A DNA stretch of 64,000 bases from Cercis canadensis (GCA_003255065.1 QAOA01004544.1:101076-165075); one strand, 5' to 3'; positions 34,680 to 46,984 are shown, counted from the first letter of the stretch. Notes: a model not told the origin generated them from the letters alone. Translations and numbers: made by a program.

Positions 34680-35018
34680 GTAAGATTTAGCAGAAATCTG
34701 AATATGAACCTTGATGGCTATCACAGAAGATATAGCAGAAGCATGCATGCAACAGGAAGAAAACTGAAGAGAAAGTAATGGAAAATATGATCAGAAAATA
34801 ACTGTGAGCCAACGAGAGAAGAGAGAAAATGAGATACATGAATTCTGATCTAAATCCAAATCTAAAGAAATGAATACTCTTGTTGATTTAATGTTTTTCA
34901 AATATATAGACGACTAATATTGCTTACTTCAGAAGCTACTACTTAACCGCCTATTACATAACTGCATAACTAAAAACAGTTAGCACTTAACCAACTTGAC
35001 AGCTGGCTTTGACTAACA
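34680..35018 (-). mobile_element. Possible solo LTR (Copia-like)
   Basis: On the minus strand the block starts TGTTAGTCAAAGCC and ends AGATTTCTGCTAAATCTTACA, so it is a TG..CA unit of 339 bp with short inverted ends (TGTTAG/CTAACA-like). It carries a TATA-like TCTATATATTTG and a downstream TTTCTCTCTTCTCTC pyrimidine stretch. No 5-bp target duplication is evident and no internal coding region is present, so this is a shape-based call. Confidence 0.4.
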
Positions 35019-36363
35019 AATTAGACACGTCATCAGTGATGACTTGGCACTTGACTTCATCCCTCCATCATCGGAGTAACATTTTTCAATCTTCAACGGA
35101 GGGGTATATATTTTGCTGAATCTAACCCCCAAATCATTCTACTTCTTTTCCATAGATGTGGACACATGCAGAATTTGTAGAAAATTGTATACTTCAAACG
35201 GTAATCAATGAGGGGTGCCCATCATGGAATGCTAAATGATGATCCTATGGGATTCTCATTCAAGTTGAGTTGGAGGGGTCGATGACAGTGACAATGTTTT
35301 CCATCGATTCTACAAAACCCACATTGTTCATGTTCTACTTTTTCAAATTGAGATTTTGTTTTCCATATAAGACAAATGAAAGGAGAAATAATCACCAAAC
35401 CAAACTCCTAATCTCATTTTTCTTTTCCTCTTTATTTGCTGTATCTGCTAAAGCAATGGCTTCGAAGATCAAAACCAATTCCTCCTCCAATTCCTTCTGG
35501 TACATCCATCTCTATCCCTTTTTGTAATAGAAATTCGCAAAAAGCCTTACAAAAGTGGAACTACCTTTATTTTGTTGACTTAATTGTAATTTTAATCTTT
35601 TATTTAAATGAGTTGGACAAATTAATTTCTTATTTTAAAACTCAACAATTTGATTTTTTTATTTATCTAAAAAAATTAAAAGTGAAATTTTTTGTTCTCA
35701 AAATAATAATAATAAAACAAATAAAATTTGGAATTACTTTAGGTTTATAAAATTTATTATTGGCAAAAAAGAAAGGGTTAATGAAATTCCTGCTAAACAG
35801 TTTATATGAGAAGTTATTTCATTTAAAATGAGAAACGGTTGAAAATTCAATTGAATCCATTATATTATAAGAGTCATTTCGCGTTCTCATATCTTATAGG
35901 CGAAGGATGCATCCACGAGGACGAGGACCACGACCACGAATAACTAAAGGGCATGTGTACTTTGAAAAAAGATAACGGGCCACACGGGAACAGAGCACCG
36001 ATAATGTGGTTCTGGTCGGCGATCCTTAAATGATGTCGTTAGCGGAAAGTAAAAATCGGAGATTGAGTTCTCTCCGTCATGTGTCAACTGCCAACTGTCA
36101 ACGTTTGCTTTTTCGAATCCTTTTTTTTTTTCCACGTTCAACTTCAACGGAAGGCACAGAGAAACGCAGAAAGTAAAGTACGTGTACGTCTCCTGCTTCT
36201 CGCTTTGAACAGTAACACAGTTTATAAACCGTCAGTCTCATTGGAACAGAAAGTGCTTTACCATTTCTGCGCAAGAATCTTGAATCTTTCATTCATCAAA
36301 GCGAATAATTTCATTTGAAAAGAAAAGAAAAAAACTCTGCACCAACCTCGTTACGGTGCTCCA

Positions 36364-37231
36364 ATGGCTTCGATTAATTTGACCAATACTCTTGCTTCTA
36401 CTCCTTCTACCTTCGTTTTTCTTCACCAACGTCAATATCATTCTTCACACGCCACTTCCGCCTTCCAACGGCGCCGTTTCTCATTGTCGGGTCGTTTCGG
36501 CGGGGCTAGCTCCACGGTGGTTCTTGCTTTTTCTGGTTTAAGTACCAATTCTGTCCCAGTAAGTCTATTGCTTGTTTCTTTTATGATCTCTCTGTTTTCG
36601 CCTTCATCGTGTGTACCCATTATGAGTCTGGTTTGGATCAAGAATGATCGTATGCATATTTCTTATGTGGGATTTCACTTTCAGCGTAGAAATGGAACAT
36701 ATAAAGTTGGTGACTTCATGACAAAGAAGGAGAATTTACATGTTGTGAAAACCACCACCACGGTTGATGAAGGTACCATACTACTCACTGCATGATTGAT
36801 AATGGCTTTGTGTGTTTTTTGCTGCTGTGTCATGTGATCCGTTAATAATTTTCATATGGGTACTTCTTTTGGTTACAGCTTTGGAGATTCTCGTCGAGAA
36901 CAGAATCAGTGGTCTTCCTGTAATTGATGATGACTGGAATTTGGTAATTGCCAATTACCTTTAACTATGATCAACAAGGGGAACAAACAACATTTAAAAA
37001 GAAAGAGAAAGAGTGGCAACTTGTGGTATATATATCTTGCATGATTTGAGCCTTAAAGATTTCTTTCAGTTGGGTATTTAATCATCCAAGAAACTGAATG
37101 CTATTGATTTCTTTAAAAGTTGTTTCCTCCATGTCTTCACTCTTCAGAATGGACGGAGAATGATATTCAGAACTCATTATACTAGTTACAGTGATATGTT
37201 AATGTGGGAAGTAAAGATAATCACAGGGTTT

Positions 37232-37262
<31 letters not shown>

Positions 37263-39387
37263 TGGGGGGGGGGGGGGGGTGTTGTTTNGGGGGGGGCGCG
37301 GGCGGAGGGAGAGGGGTATGTGTGAAAAGTAAGAACTAAGAACAGTCTTTAATATGACTGGGTTGGCGGGCTGGGGTGCTTTGGCTTAGGCTTATAGTGG
37401 GTCTGCATTGCTTCAGTATCTTATTTGAGATTTTTTTTTCCTGCAGGTTGGTGTTGTTTCAGATTATGACTTGTTAGCAATTGATTCAATATCAGGTAAC
37501 TATGGGGATTATGAAGTAAAATTTTGTTTTCTTGGTAGGTTGATTTTGGAATTTGCAAATTAGATTTTAAAATTTCTGCTTTATTGTTGAAAGATTGGAG
37601 ATACAGGTTTTTAGCAGGCATTTTCTCATATGAAGTTTTATAGAAGATTGGTTTGATATACACAAATAAAGTTGCCAATTAGAATTTAGAGAAACCTGAG
37701 ACATAATCTCTGTGATGGTTGAAAAACCACTGGGTATGAGCATGGATTTGAAAGAGAGAGAACAATTTGTTTAAGTGAGTAGAGACAAGTGAATTGGTGG
37801 TTTTATATCATTGTCTAGAAGTATTTGAATTAAGTTTTCTGCATATTCCATGCGGTGTGTCTGGTTCTAATTCCAATATCTTCTTTTGTATTATGTTAAG
37901 TTCTGCTGTCATGCAGCTCTGCCTTCCTTTTATTTCATCTCTAATAGATTAAATAGATTTAGATGTTGTTATATTATTCTTATTTGCTTCTTCTTTACAC
38001 TCTAAAAGTTTTTGCTGATGGTTTCTTTATGGCTTTAGGTGGCAGTCAATGTGACACAAACTTGTTCCCTGATGTGGATAGTTCTTGGAAAGTATGTACT
38101 ATTTTATGTACTGCTTTGTTTAAGCGTTTCTCTACTTCATATTGAATTTTTCTAACTATAGAAAGAAACAGAAACAGAACATCTTGTAGAAGCCAACGAA
38201 CCTGCTTGCTTGCACCTCAGTCATGGGATAGAAGAAACATTACTGACTGAGGAATAATGTGGATAAATATATATCTTCATGCTTCCCTTGGGCAGCTATA
38301 ATCTGTTGATTTGAAAGTCAGCAAGCTCAATAGTCCTAGTAAATTTGTAGGGTTGAAGTATTTTAGATGTCAACCAAGCCCTTTTCTTGGCTGCCTGTAG
38401 TTGAGATTAAGAATCAGTATCTTTCTAATCATATTTGGGGTTGGCTGTGGGGGAGCTTGAGAGGAAATGGATAATTAAGATGTAGTCATAAGTTTCTATC
38501 TCTAGCTTAAGAGTTTTAAAATTTGCAGATATGATTATCCTGTAGTTTCACATGATCCTCTGAAGGAAACCCCCCTTAGTTAGGAGACTGTGAAATCAAC
38601 TTTTTGAGAAATTTTAGGCATCAAGCCTGGATTCTGAAATAGTCCTATCACTCTCTTCTTCTTTTGCTTGTCCTAGAACAAATGATGGTTTCTATATGTA
38701 TAGAGAACCATTAATCAAGGACACATCTGCAGTTTCTAATTATGGGTTGTATGGCAGACATTCAATCGGATACAAAAGCTGCTAAGTAAGACTGACGGCA
38801 AAGTTGTTGGTGACTTAATGACACCAACTCCACTTGTTGTTCATGAATCGACCAATCTGGAAGATGCTGCCAGGTACTGATTCTGCATACAGATTCAAGG
38901 CCATAATTTTCTCCAAGTTTTCTGTTACCTATTTAATTGAAACTCATTATTTCCTTCCCAATTATTTGAGGGCAAAAAATTACTGGTAACGTATTACAAA
39001 AAGTTTAATGCCACTTTGGTTTTTGTTTTTACATGTTCCTATGGAATCTAAGCTTAAATTGTTTTAAATTGCTGGAGCACAGCCATCTTATTGAGCAGTG
39101 TTGGCAGCAAACTTTCACCCTTTGATTCCTGACACCATTATTTCTTTATTTGTTTTAAGGATGTTGCTTGAAACAAAATATGGCCGACTACCTGTTGTAG
39201 ATGATGACGCCAAGTTGGTAAGAAGACTTGCCCCTGTTAGAATTTTTGTTTTTCGATTGTCATGGCTGTGATTGTTGCTGATTGATCGTTGTTTCGATAT
39301 TGAAAGGTTGGGCTTATTACAAGGGGAACTATTGTTCGGGCAGCTCTGCAGACAAAACATGCTGGTGAGAGGCCCACGTACAAGTAA
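36364..39387 (+). CDS. CBSX1/CBSX2-type chloroplast protein with two CBS domains
   Basis: Exons are 36364-36558, 36685-36772, 36879-36943, 37447-37495, 38039-38091, 38758-38873, 39160-39217 and 39307-39387, giving 234 aa (CBSX1/2 are about 236-238). The first exon encodes a Ser/Thr/Arg-rich plastid transit peptide. CBS1 starts YKVGDFMTKKENLHVV and contains ISGLPVIDDDWNLVGVVSDY. CBS2 starts VVGDLMTPTPLVVHE and contains GRLPVVDDDAKLVGLITRG. The linker has the conserved FPDVDSSWKTFNRIQKLLSK. CBSX1 and CBSX2 bind adenosine ligands and activate plastid thioredoxins. An intron (36944-37446) contains a poor-quality poly(G) tract but the coding exons are clean. Which of CBSX1 or CBSX2 it is cannot be decided. 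Confidence 0.95.
37234..37316. other. Suspect poly(G) tract with N inside CBSX intron
   Basis: Nearly uninterrupted G over about 80 bases follows a T run and includes an N at 37288. This pattern is typical of low-quality extension through a homopolymer. Real intron length is uncertain. Confidence 0.8.
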
Positions 39388-40131
39388 ACCATCTTCACAC
39401 TTCACATGGATGTATACTCTTGTGTATATACAATTCGGGCACCTTCTCACTTCTCAGCTCTTACTATTGTTGGTTATACCATCTAGAGGGAAGTGATTAA
39501 TCAATCTTCTTCCTCAGGATGCTTTTTGATATACGTAGACTTCGTAAAATGGAGGAATATTAGATAGGAATAGGATAATAGTTGAGCATTGTATTCTGAT
39601 GATGGTATTGACCAATCGATTGTAATATTGAGAATCGCTATTATACGAGAATGATATAAAAAGTCTTATGTTCTGTTTTGGTTGTCTAGAAAAAAAAAAG
39701 AAAAAGTTGAAGCATATGTTGTTTCTTTTATTCTGTCTCTGAAGGATAATAATCGCTCAACTTAGAGAGTCGTATGAGGGATAATATATTTGGTCTGAGC
39801 TCTCCAGTGGGACCTAAACGCGTAATCACTAAATCATTCATGATTCTATATGCAAGTAACCTTTTCTCGGTTTTTCAATGTCGTTTGACGTTAAGTACAA
39901 CCAAGGATCTATCCAACATAGGAATGTGGAAACTCTAAGTCAAATTCTAATTGTTGTGCTATGCTTTCTCTATCCCCGCCACATGCATGCTCCATACCAG
40001 TGTGCAGAATAGGCTTGCATATGTCACTTATGACGTTTCAGCATTATTCTTATTCTGCGGATTATTCTTCTCAAGGATTCAATTCAACCTTCTATGTCCT
40101 ATTTCTGCGCTTCAAATTCCGGGACAGACAC

Positions 40132-40139
40132 TATATAAG
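40132..40139 (+). promoter_or_regulatory. TATA box of first UGT gene
   Basis: TATATAAG lies 119-126 nt before the ATG at 40258, in the context GACACTATATAAGTCC. The spacing fits a leader of roughly 90 nt. Confidence 0.65.
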
Positions 40140-40257
40140 TCCAGCTTCAAAACAAGAAAATAGAAACTAAAGTGCCATTTGAATCTCCCATTCTCCCTTC
40201 CCTTTGCCTCCATCTCTCTCACTTGCTCTGTATCTGTGTCCGTCTAAGCAGCTAGCT

Positions 40258-41682
40258 ATGGACACCAAAACTGCTACAGTAAAAATGTTCTTCTTTCCCT
40301 TCGTAGGTGGAGGTCATCAGATCCCAATGATAGACACAGCTAGAGTGTTTGCAGCTCACGGAGCCAAATCAACCATCATCACCACACTCTCCAATGCCCT
40401 CCAATTCCAGAAATCAATTACCCGTGACCAGCAATCTGGTCTTGCAATCACCATCCACTCCCTCACTTTGCCTGAAAATGCTGATATTACCGACATAGAC
40501 ATGTCCGCTAGCCCCGCCACCGATACCTCAATTCTCCGAGAACCTTTCAGAGACTTCCTCGCTCAACACGGACCGGATTGCATTGTCATCGACATGTTTC
40601 ATCGCTGGGCTGCCGAGGTTATTGATGAGCTCCAGATCAAAAGAATTGTCTTCAACGGTAACGGGTGCTTCCCTTACTGTGTCAACGATAATCTCAGACG
40701 ATATACTCCTCATGAAAAGGTGGGTTCGGATTCGGAGCCTTTCCTTGTCCCGGGTCTTCCTGATCGGATCGAAATGACAAGGTCACAGCTTCCAATTTTC
40801 ATTCGACAGCCATCTGGGTTTCCCGATAGATTGAAGAAAGCAGAGGAAAAGAGTTTCGGAACTGTCATTAATAGCTTCTATGAATTGGAACCATCTTATG
40901 CAAATTATCTCAGAAACGAGATGGGAAAGAAAGTATGGATTATAGGGCCAGTGTCCCTGTGTAACAGAAACGCTGCAGATAAAACAGAGAGAGGGAAATT
41001 ATCCACAATTGACGAGCAAAGTTGCTTGAATTGGTTGAATTCCAAACAACCCAATTCAGTTCTTTATATTAGCTTTGGAAGCTTAGCTCGTTTTCCTCCA
41101 GAGCAGCTAATGGAAATCGCATATGCTCTAGAGGCTTCTGATCAATCATTCATTTGGGTAGTGGGAAAGATCCTCAATTCTTCCGAAAAGGAAGAAACTT
41201 GGCTTCCCAGTGGATTTGAAGAGAGGATAAAGGAATCGAAGAAGGGGTTGATAATAAGAGGCTGGGCCCCACAGCTATTGATACTAGAGCATGGTGCGGT
41301 TGGAGGGTTCATGACCCATTGTGGGTGGAATTCGACGCTAGAAGGGGTGAGTGCCGGAAAGCCGATGATTACATGGCCGCTATCGGCGGAGCAATTTTCG
41401 AATGAGAAGTTGGTTACTGATGTGTTGAGAATTGGGGTCAAAGTGGGGAGTCAAGAGTGGGCGTCGTGGGATAAAGAACGGCAGACACTAGTTGGGAGAG
41501 AGAAGGTGGAGGTGGCGCTGAAGAAGTTGATGGGTAAGAGTGAAGAGGCAGAGGAGATGAGAAGGCGAGTGAAAGATATTGCAGGGAAGGCCAAGAGAGC
41601 TGTTGAACAAGGTGGGACATCTTACACTGACGCTGATGCCTTAATTCAGGAGCTTAAAGCTCGCAAACGAGGTGAAAGTTGA
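40258..41682 (+). CDS. UDP-glycosyltransferase, UGT73 group (abscisate/soyasapogenol-type branch)
   Basis: An intronless ORF of 474 aa. The N-terminal acceptor domain opens MFFFPFVGGGHQIPMIDTAR with the catalytic His at residue 20. The GGGHQIP wording resembles abscisate beta-glucosyltransferases and soyasapogenol glycosyltransferases more than the other genes in the array. The PSPG box is residues 336-379, starting WAPQLLILEHGAVGGFMTHC and ending WPLSAEQ. Gln at box position 44 suggests UDP-glucose as donor. Lys replaces the usual Val at box position 33 (AGKPMITWP). The in-frame ORF extends to 40204, but the ATG at 40258 aligns with family starts. The acceptor is unknown. Confidence 0.93.
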   Translation: MDTKTATVKMFFFPFVGGGHQIPMIDTARVFAAHGAKSTIITTLSNALQFQKSITRDQQSGLAITIHSLTLPENADITDIDMSASPATDTSILREPFRDFLAQHGPDCIVIDMFHRWAAEVIDELQIKRIVFNGNGCFPYCVNDNLRRYTPHEKVGSDSEPFLVPGLPDRIEMTRSQLPIFIRQPSGFPDRLKKAEEKSFGTVINSFYELEPSYANYLRNEMGKKVWIIGPVSLCNRNAADKTERGKLSTIDEQSCLNWLNSKQPNSVLYISFGSLARFPPEQLMEIAYALEASDQSFIWVVGKILNSSEKEETWLPSGFEERIKESKKGLIIRGWAPQLLILEHGAVGGFMTHCGWNSTLEGVSAGKPMITWPLSAEQFSNEKLVTDVLRIGVKVGSQEWASWDKERQTLVGREKVEVALKKLMGKSEEAEEMRRRVKDIAGKAKRAVEQGGTSYTDADALIQELKARKRGES

Positions 41683-43059
41683 TTAAATATTCAACCATCA
41701 TCGTCTTTGTCTTATTCTTACAATCACTTCTGGGCCCAAAAAGCCCTATGAATCAAATATGCATTAGGTACAATCAAATCAGACACAGTAAAAGCCTTTC
41801 CTTAATTTTCTCCTCTTCGGGTCCTAATCTTGAAACAGTTTCATGCATGAAAAACACCAAATTGAAATCAACCTCGTGCTTTCTGCTTTCCTAATAAACC
41901 AAGCAACAAAACTCGTAGCTCTTCTAGAAAGATTAGTCGATAGATTTGAAGAAGTGCCATGACTCACGGAAAATATGGAAAAAGAAACAGAGACATGCAA
42001 TTTATGTAGTACTAAACACTTAGGATTTTTTTTTGAAAATAATCAAATTTTCATTTGCACATGATGAATTGAATAATCTTAAAATGCTCGTTGCCCTCTA
42101 TAAATACGATACATTCTGAATCTCTCCAAGAGGCAAGACCACAATTATTAACATTTTCTTCTTCGTATGTGACTCATATTTCTTAAAAATAAATTATTAG
42201 AGCAATCTCGTATCCTAGTTTCCAATATTTTTTGGGACTTCCTTTGATTCGGCGATCAGCATGGAGGAGTTTTCTTTTTTTTTTTCTTTTATTTATTTGC
42301 TTGATTGATATACTTTGAAGTTAATCCTTTATGCTCTTGTAAACAGAATTGGCTTTGTCAATGAACCACATTACATACAAAGGGTAGCAAACATATGTGT
42401 TCATCATGAGAAGAAAAAGGCAAGTAAAGACAGAAAACAGTATATATGGACCAGAGCTGGTTTTCTGTGCAGAATCGAGAGGGTTGCAAAATGGCTAAAG
42501 CAATGGGTTTTCAGACGTTATAAATCTAAATATTCAATAAAATAAATAAATCCATCAAACCACATGAATAGCTTGGAAGTTAGAACGTCATTCGCCATTC
42601 ATCTAGCTTCATTTAGAAATTTCTTCGTTTTCGGACGAAATCTAGAAAATGACTCCAACATTGCGTAATGAATGGGTACACACTCCAAGGCCAAAAAGTC
42701 ATCCAAAGTGTGAAACCTGTCTCCTCTTGCTTTGCTTATATCTTCTAGAAGGGTGTTTTTAAATTTAAATTATATTAATATTATTAATATAATATAATAT
42801 AATTATATTAAAATCACATAACATTCTATCACATCAAATAATGTAAGTCAAGGCAAATGGAAAATTAATCTCACCCAAGGCCTAGAAGGTGATAGCTAAG
42901 CTATTACAGAAGTAGCCTTATAATGTAATTCAAAATCTAAAATAATTCAGTGAATTTGAGATTAATTGTATTAAAAAAATTACTTTTTATAGTTATTATT
43001 AATTTAATATTTTTGTTGTATTGTTATGTTTATATATTTTATAGAAGGATACGATTTCC
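41683..43059. other. Spacer downstream of first UGT
   Basis: AT-rich sequence with a 3'-UTR near the left edge. An ORF at 42315-42545 (76 codons) shows no family motif, and I do not call it. Confidence 0.5.
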
Positions 43060-43215
43060 ATGCAATAAGTTGTTACTATGCAACAGCAGCACAGTAGCCA
43101 GCCAATGAAATGACGACAGCTGTAAGTTAAGTATTTGATTAAGCAGATTTTATAAAATTATATTTTTACCCCAAAGTTGTATTAATTACAAAATGTGCCA
43201 ACTTATAAATTTTAA
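43060..43215. mobile_element. Partial copy of inverted-repeat element family E
   Basis: It shares TAAGTTGTTACTATGCAACA and the downstream GTAAGTTAAGTATTTGATTA...TACCCCAAAGTTG block with 2745-2900. Only the left half is recognisable. Confidence 0.45.
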
Positions 43216-43966
43216 AATTAAAAAGCGTATAGGAAAGAAAATGGCAATGAATTGTCTGTGCCATCTGTGCTACGTGGCTACGAAAGGCCGCGTCGTTCTT
43301 CCTCTTAAATACAAGCCTTACTGTTACATCCAACACTATAAACAAAGAGAGAAAAATATCGAAATGTAATGAGATTTATAATAAAAATAAATCAATTATA
43401 CTTTTAATGTTACTTATAAATTAAAGAATTATGTTATTTATATTATACTTATCAATTATTTTATAATTTTAATGATATTTATTTCCAACTTATTTTAAAT
43501 GACTCTAGAATCCACTATAATATAAAATAATTTTTTTTTAATTAAATTTGACCCGAATGTGCACATGAACTTTTATTCCCATTAAATGCATATATGTCAT
43601 GGGATCCATAAAATCAGATAAATTAATAGATATCATCTAAATAGCACTGGGCATTAATTTCCTGGACACTCAGCATTTTTAATAAGAATTAATATTAACA
43701 TCATAGAAATGTAATGAGATTTATATTCATTTCAAATCAAGGAATTAAAAAAAGAAAAACGCATAAAAGAGCCCAACGTGAGTTGGGAAATTTTATGTTA
43801 CAATTTGAACCTTAAGTAAAAAAAAAAAAATCTCCCTCTCTGAAAATAAAAATATATCTCCGTCTCTCTTCCTTGTCTTTCTCTGTTTTCTCACTCTTAC
43901 TACTCTCTTTGCTCTCCCCTTTATCGCCATGGAATTGATGCTTAAGAGTTATACTAATTTTGACAG

Positions 43967-44067
43967 GAATTTAATATCGAGAAGTTACAGTTGGTTGAAG
44001 CAAAGAAGAAGAAGATCATGCAAGACTACGAGCGCAAGGAAAAGCAAGTTGAAATTCGGAAGAAGAT
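43967..44067 (+). pseudogene. Isolated exon of V-type ATPase subunit E (VHA-E) with intact splice sites
   Basis: The 101-nt segment follows a TTTTGACAG acceptor and precedes a GTAACT donor. It encodes EFNIEKLQLVEAKKKK, then IMQDYERKEKQVEIRKKM. This is the family-conserved exon near the N-terminus of the VHA-E peripheral stalk subunit. No upstream exon (MNDADVSKQ-type) or downstream exon (YSMQLNASR-type) is visible nearby. The frame is open and little decayed. It therefore looks like a recently captured or duplicated gene piece, not a working gene. An ORF starting at ATG 43929 crosses the exon in another frame and is not the VHA-E frame. Confidence 0.8.
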
Positions 44068-44463
44068 GTAACTTACTAACACACCTTGCATACTCTAGAT
44101 TTATTTCACTTTTTTTTTCTTGTAAATTCGAAAATTCACATGTTTATCTAGTCCATTGCATTTGTATGTGGAAATGATTATGTTTGATTCAGGGAATTTT
44201 TCTTTAAATAGAAAAATATTTTATTTTGATACAAGTCCCTTCAAACTAGTCAAGTATTAAGAATTTAATATGTCCTTTACGAATTGCTAAGCTCTCCCTC
44301 TTTAAGAAAAAACTATGTTCATTCTTATAAGCTTTCAAAAAAAATAAATTTGAAACTGAATTAATATTTTTCAATCGAACAACTAATTAATCATAATTAA
44401 CATAAAATTACTTGTAATTATATTTTTTATTTATAATTTTATCACTAATTAAGTACCAAACAA

Positions 44464-44530
44464 CATGTAGTTGAGTGGTAATAAGATTGTCATTAGGGCT
44501 TTGTAAGTTTTATGTTTAAATTTAGAATCA
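44464..44530 (+). other. Degenerate SINE-like A/B-box segment
   Basis: TAGTTGAGTGGTAATAAG followed about 40 bp later by TTTATGTTTAAATTT resembles an eroded tRNA-derived promoter. There are no flanking duplications. Weak call. Confidence 0.25.
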
Positions 44531-45059
44531 TAGCTAAGAGTCTTAAATTATTTTTTTAAAAAAAATTCAATTGAAACTTTTTTTTTATTTCACTCTAAAT
44601 TTATGAAATTGAATTGGTCATTTTTCAATTAAATCATTAATTAATCTCAAATGTTATAGAGTTCATTGAAACACTCTTTACTCTCTTTTAATTTACCACT
44701 AATGAAGCTCAACCCAAAAATATTTTCATAAAATTGAATTGAGCATTTTAAATTTGACTATAATCTTATTTAAATTTAACTAGTTAATGCTAATTTGAAC
44801 CTGGGAATGATAAATTATATTTTTTATTTTAAATGCTTATTATTGTAATTGGTAATTTGATGTATAAATGAAAAGTCAATGGGAAAATTTTAAATTTAAT
44901 TAGAACTCAAGTTCTTTAAGAATATGAAATACAAATTTTGTCAAACTAAATGTTGATGGTTAGTTGGGGATATACTTGGTTTTCTTTTTTAACGGTAAGG
45001 GTATCATCGAGTTAGCTTTCACATACCGAGACAGAGTGATTTTAATGGCGCATCCCTCA

Positions 45060-45480
45060 TATCGGTTGTAGTGGCCCATAATCACCCAGGTCCAAATAAG
45101 CCAGAAGGCCCATTTATCAGAGGCCCAATATCAGAACTGCCAGCTCAGGCTCCCATTTCACTCAGAACTCCTATAAATACCCCTCCAGTTGAAGGTAACA
45201 TACTTTTTGACTCTTAGTCATAATTAATACCATCAAGCTCGGACCGAACTAATTTGATATTCGAAGCCCGGAAAAATGAATATGATCTAATTTCTCTATT
45301 TCAAGTTAGCTCAAATCAACCCAATCTAAGAGATCTCTCTCGATCTTCGTGACGTATCCCGACCTCGAACTCAAGCATTGTCATTGACCTAATGCATTAA
45401 GGCCCCAGGTGCTAGCCCCATGATTCGAACCTAACTAGCTTTGATGAAACTATTGTACCCTTACTACCAGACAACTCCTT
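45060..45480. mobile_element. Possible LTR or retroelement remnant
   Basis: This island is less AT-rich than its surroundings. It contains AACTCCTATAAATACCCC (TATA-like) followed by TAGTCATAATTAATACC. On the minus strand near 45435 it has AGGTTCGAATCATGG, a good B-box match. No LTR pair, primer site or coding domain was found. The class cannot be decided. Confidence 0.3.
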
Positions 45481-46620
45481 GAGATTAGGAATATACATAG
45501 TTGATATGCTAATTTAGGTCATTGTGCATTTGAATATATATTTTTTGATTATTCACTATATTTTCATTTAGATAAGTATGTCAATAAAATATATGTGCAT
45601 CTATATTGTAAAATATTATCAATATAATTTTTAAGACTTAAAAATTATTAAATTTCGTATAAAAAAAATATGAAGTTTGATCAGTGAAAGAAAATATTAA
45701 TTAATTTAAAATGATGAGATGATGAATGCCAACAAAGATTTAAGAGAATTAGAGGGCTGTCTAGTATGCTTCTAGTTGGTGAAAGAGAGAGAGGCAACAA
45801 AAGGGAAAGGTAGAGTGCTCTTTTGGTTATATGCACAATTAGACAAAAAATGTGTGCATATTTTCTAATAACCGAAAAGATCACAAGATCCAATCACCCA
45901 CAAAAAACTCAGCCCCACTTCACCAATAAAATTTTGACAAGTGTCACCTGTAAGTTGTTGCATGATAACAACCTGTAGTGTATTAGTCGTTTCTAAAAAA
46001 CTAATTATTTTGACTCATTAAATGAGTCAATTTTTAAAAATCTTTATAATAATATCAATTTTAGATATGAATGTTACCAAAACTTTTTAAATAAATTTTT
46101 TTTTTTATGTATTTTTTGAGTTAAAATTTAATGAGATAATAATTTGTGTCATTTTAGCACCACGTTAATTTTTATTATTATTATATAGATAAATTATTTG
46201 TCATATTAATATAAAACTAATAAAATTATAATTGAAAGTGATAATAAGGACTCAATTAAAAAAAATTTAAATTATAAAAATTCTAAAAAAATAAAATTAT
46301 AAAGACTTAATTCAAAATTTGTCTAAATTACAAAAATTTATAATATCAAATAAGTATCTCATATTACACTAACGTAATAAATATAAATAATTTTAATATT
46401 TTATTATATGTAAATATAATAATTATTTTTTACACAAATTTAAAAATAATTAATTTATATATATATTATTCGTGTATTAATTATTTTTATATAATATAAT
46501 ATATTATAAAATATATAACAAACCTCTTATATTTAAACAAAAAAAAAATAGTATTGCGCTACCGTCTTTGTTAAAGAGGTGATAGGACATACGCTTCTAG
46601 AAATATGTTCACATGGTTAG
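45481..46620. other. AT-rich spacer before UGT array core
   Basis: Very AT-rich sequence. Around 45945-46000 it includes a terminal-like piece of family E (CAAGTGTCACCTGTAAGTTG). No gene is visible. Confidence 0.45.
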
Positions 46621-46630
46621 CTAGTTGCAG

Positions 46631-46668
46631 TGACGGAAGGCACTACGATTTCTACGCATACCATGACG
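46631..46668 (+). promoter_or_regulatory. Paired TGACG motifs upstream of UGT 47171
   Basis: TGACG occurs at 46631 and 46664 (33 nt apart), about 500 nt upstream of the ATG, with ACTACGA between them. A similar pair precedes the next UGT copy. TGACG is the core of as-1 elements bound by TGA bZIP factors, which control salicylate- and xenobiotic-induced glucosyltransferases in tobacco and Arabidopsis. The regulatory role is inferred. Confidence 0.4.
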
Positions 46669-46974
46669 CAAATGGTTGTGATTTGTGGCTATGAATAAAA
46701 CAGCTCGTACGGTTAGGAATTCAAAGCATTGAATCAGGCGAAGTCCAAATGAGTCAGAACAACTTCCGCACCGAAAAGAATTAACTTCTTGATAAATTGA
46801 GTAATCAGTTTGAGATTTCAAAAATATAATATAAATATAAATATATATATACGATCCGTTTCAAACTCTCAATCAAACTCTCATTTTTACCATTAAAATT
46901 GCTCGTAATAGTTTTTTACACTGTAGGATCTATCTAGTTAGATCTAACGTGTTCAGAAATTCTGATTCCCTTCC

Positions 46975-46984
46975 TATTATAAAT
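46975..46984 (+). promoter_or_regulatory. Candidate TATA box of UGT 47171
   Basis: TATTATAAAT lies about 190 nt before the ATG, followed by a CT-rich leader (ACATCTCTCTCTCTATT). Confidence 0.4.

Noticed and set aside
40204..40257. Upstream in-frame ATG of the first UGT
   Set aside because: The added 18 residues do not match UGT starts, and the ATG at 40258 puts the catalytic His at residue 20 as in all other copies.
42315..42545. 76-codon ORF between UGT genes
   Set aside because: No recognisable motif, AT-rich context, no promoter or homologue in the array.
43929..44177. 82-codon ORF starting ATGGAATTGATG
   Set aside because: It crosses the V-ATPase E exon in the wrong frame; the meaningful reading is the spliced exon frame.
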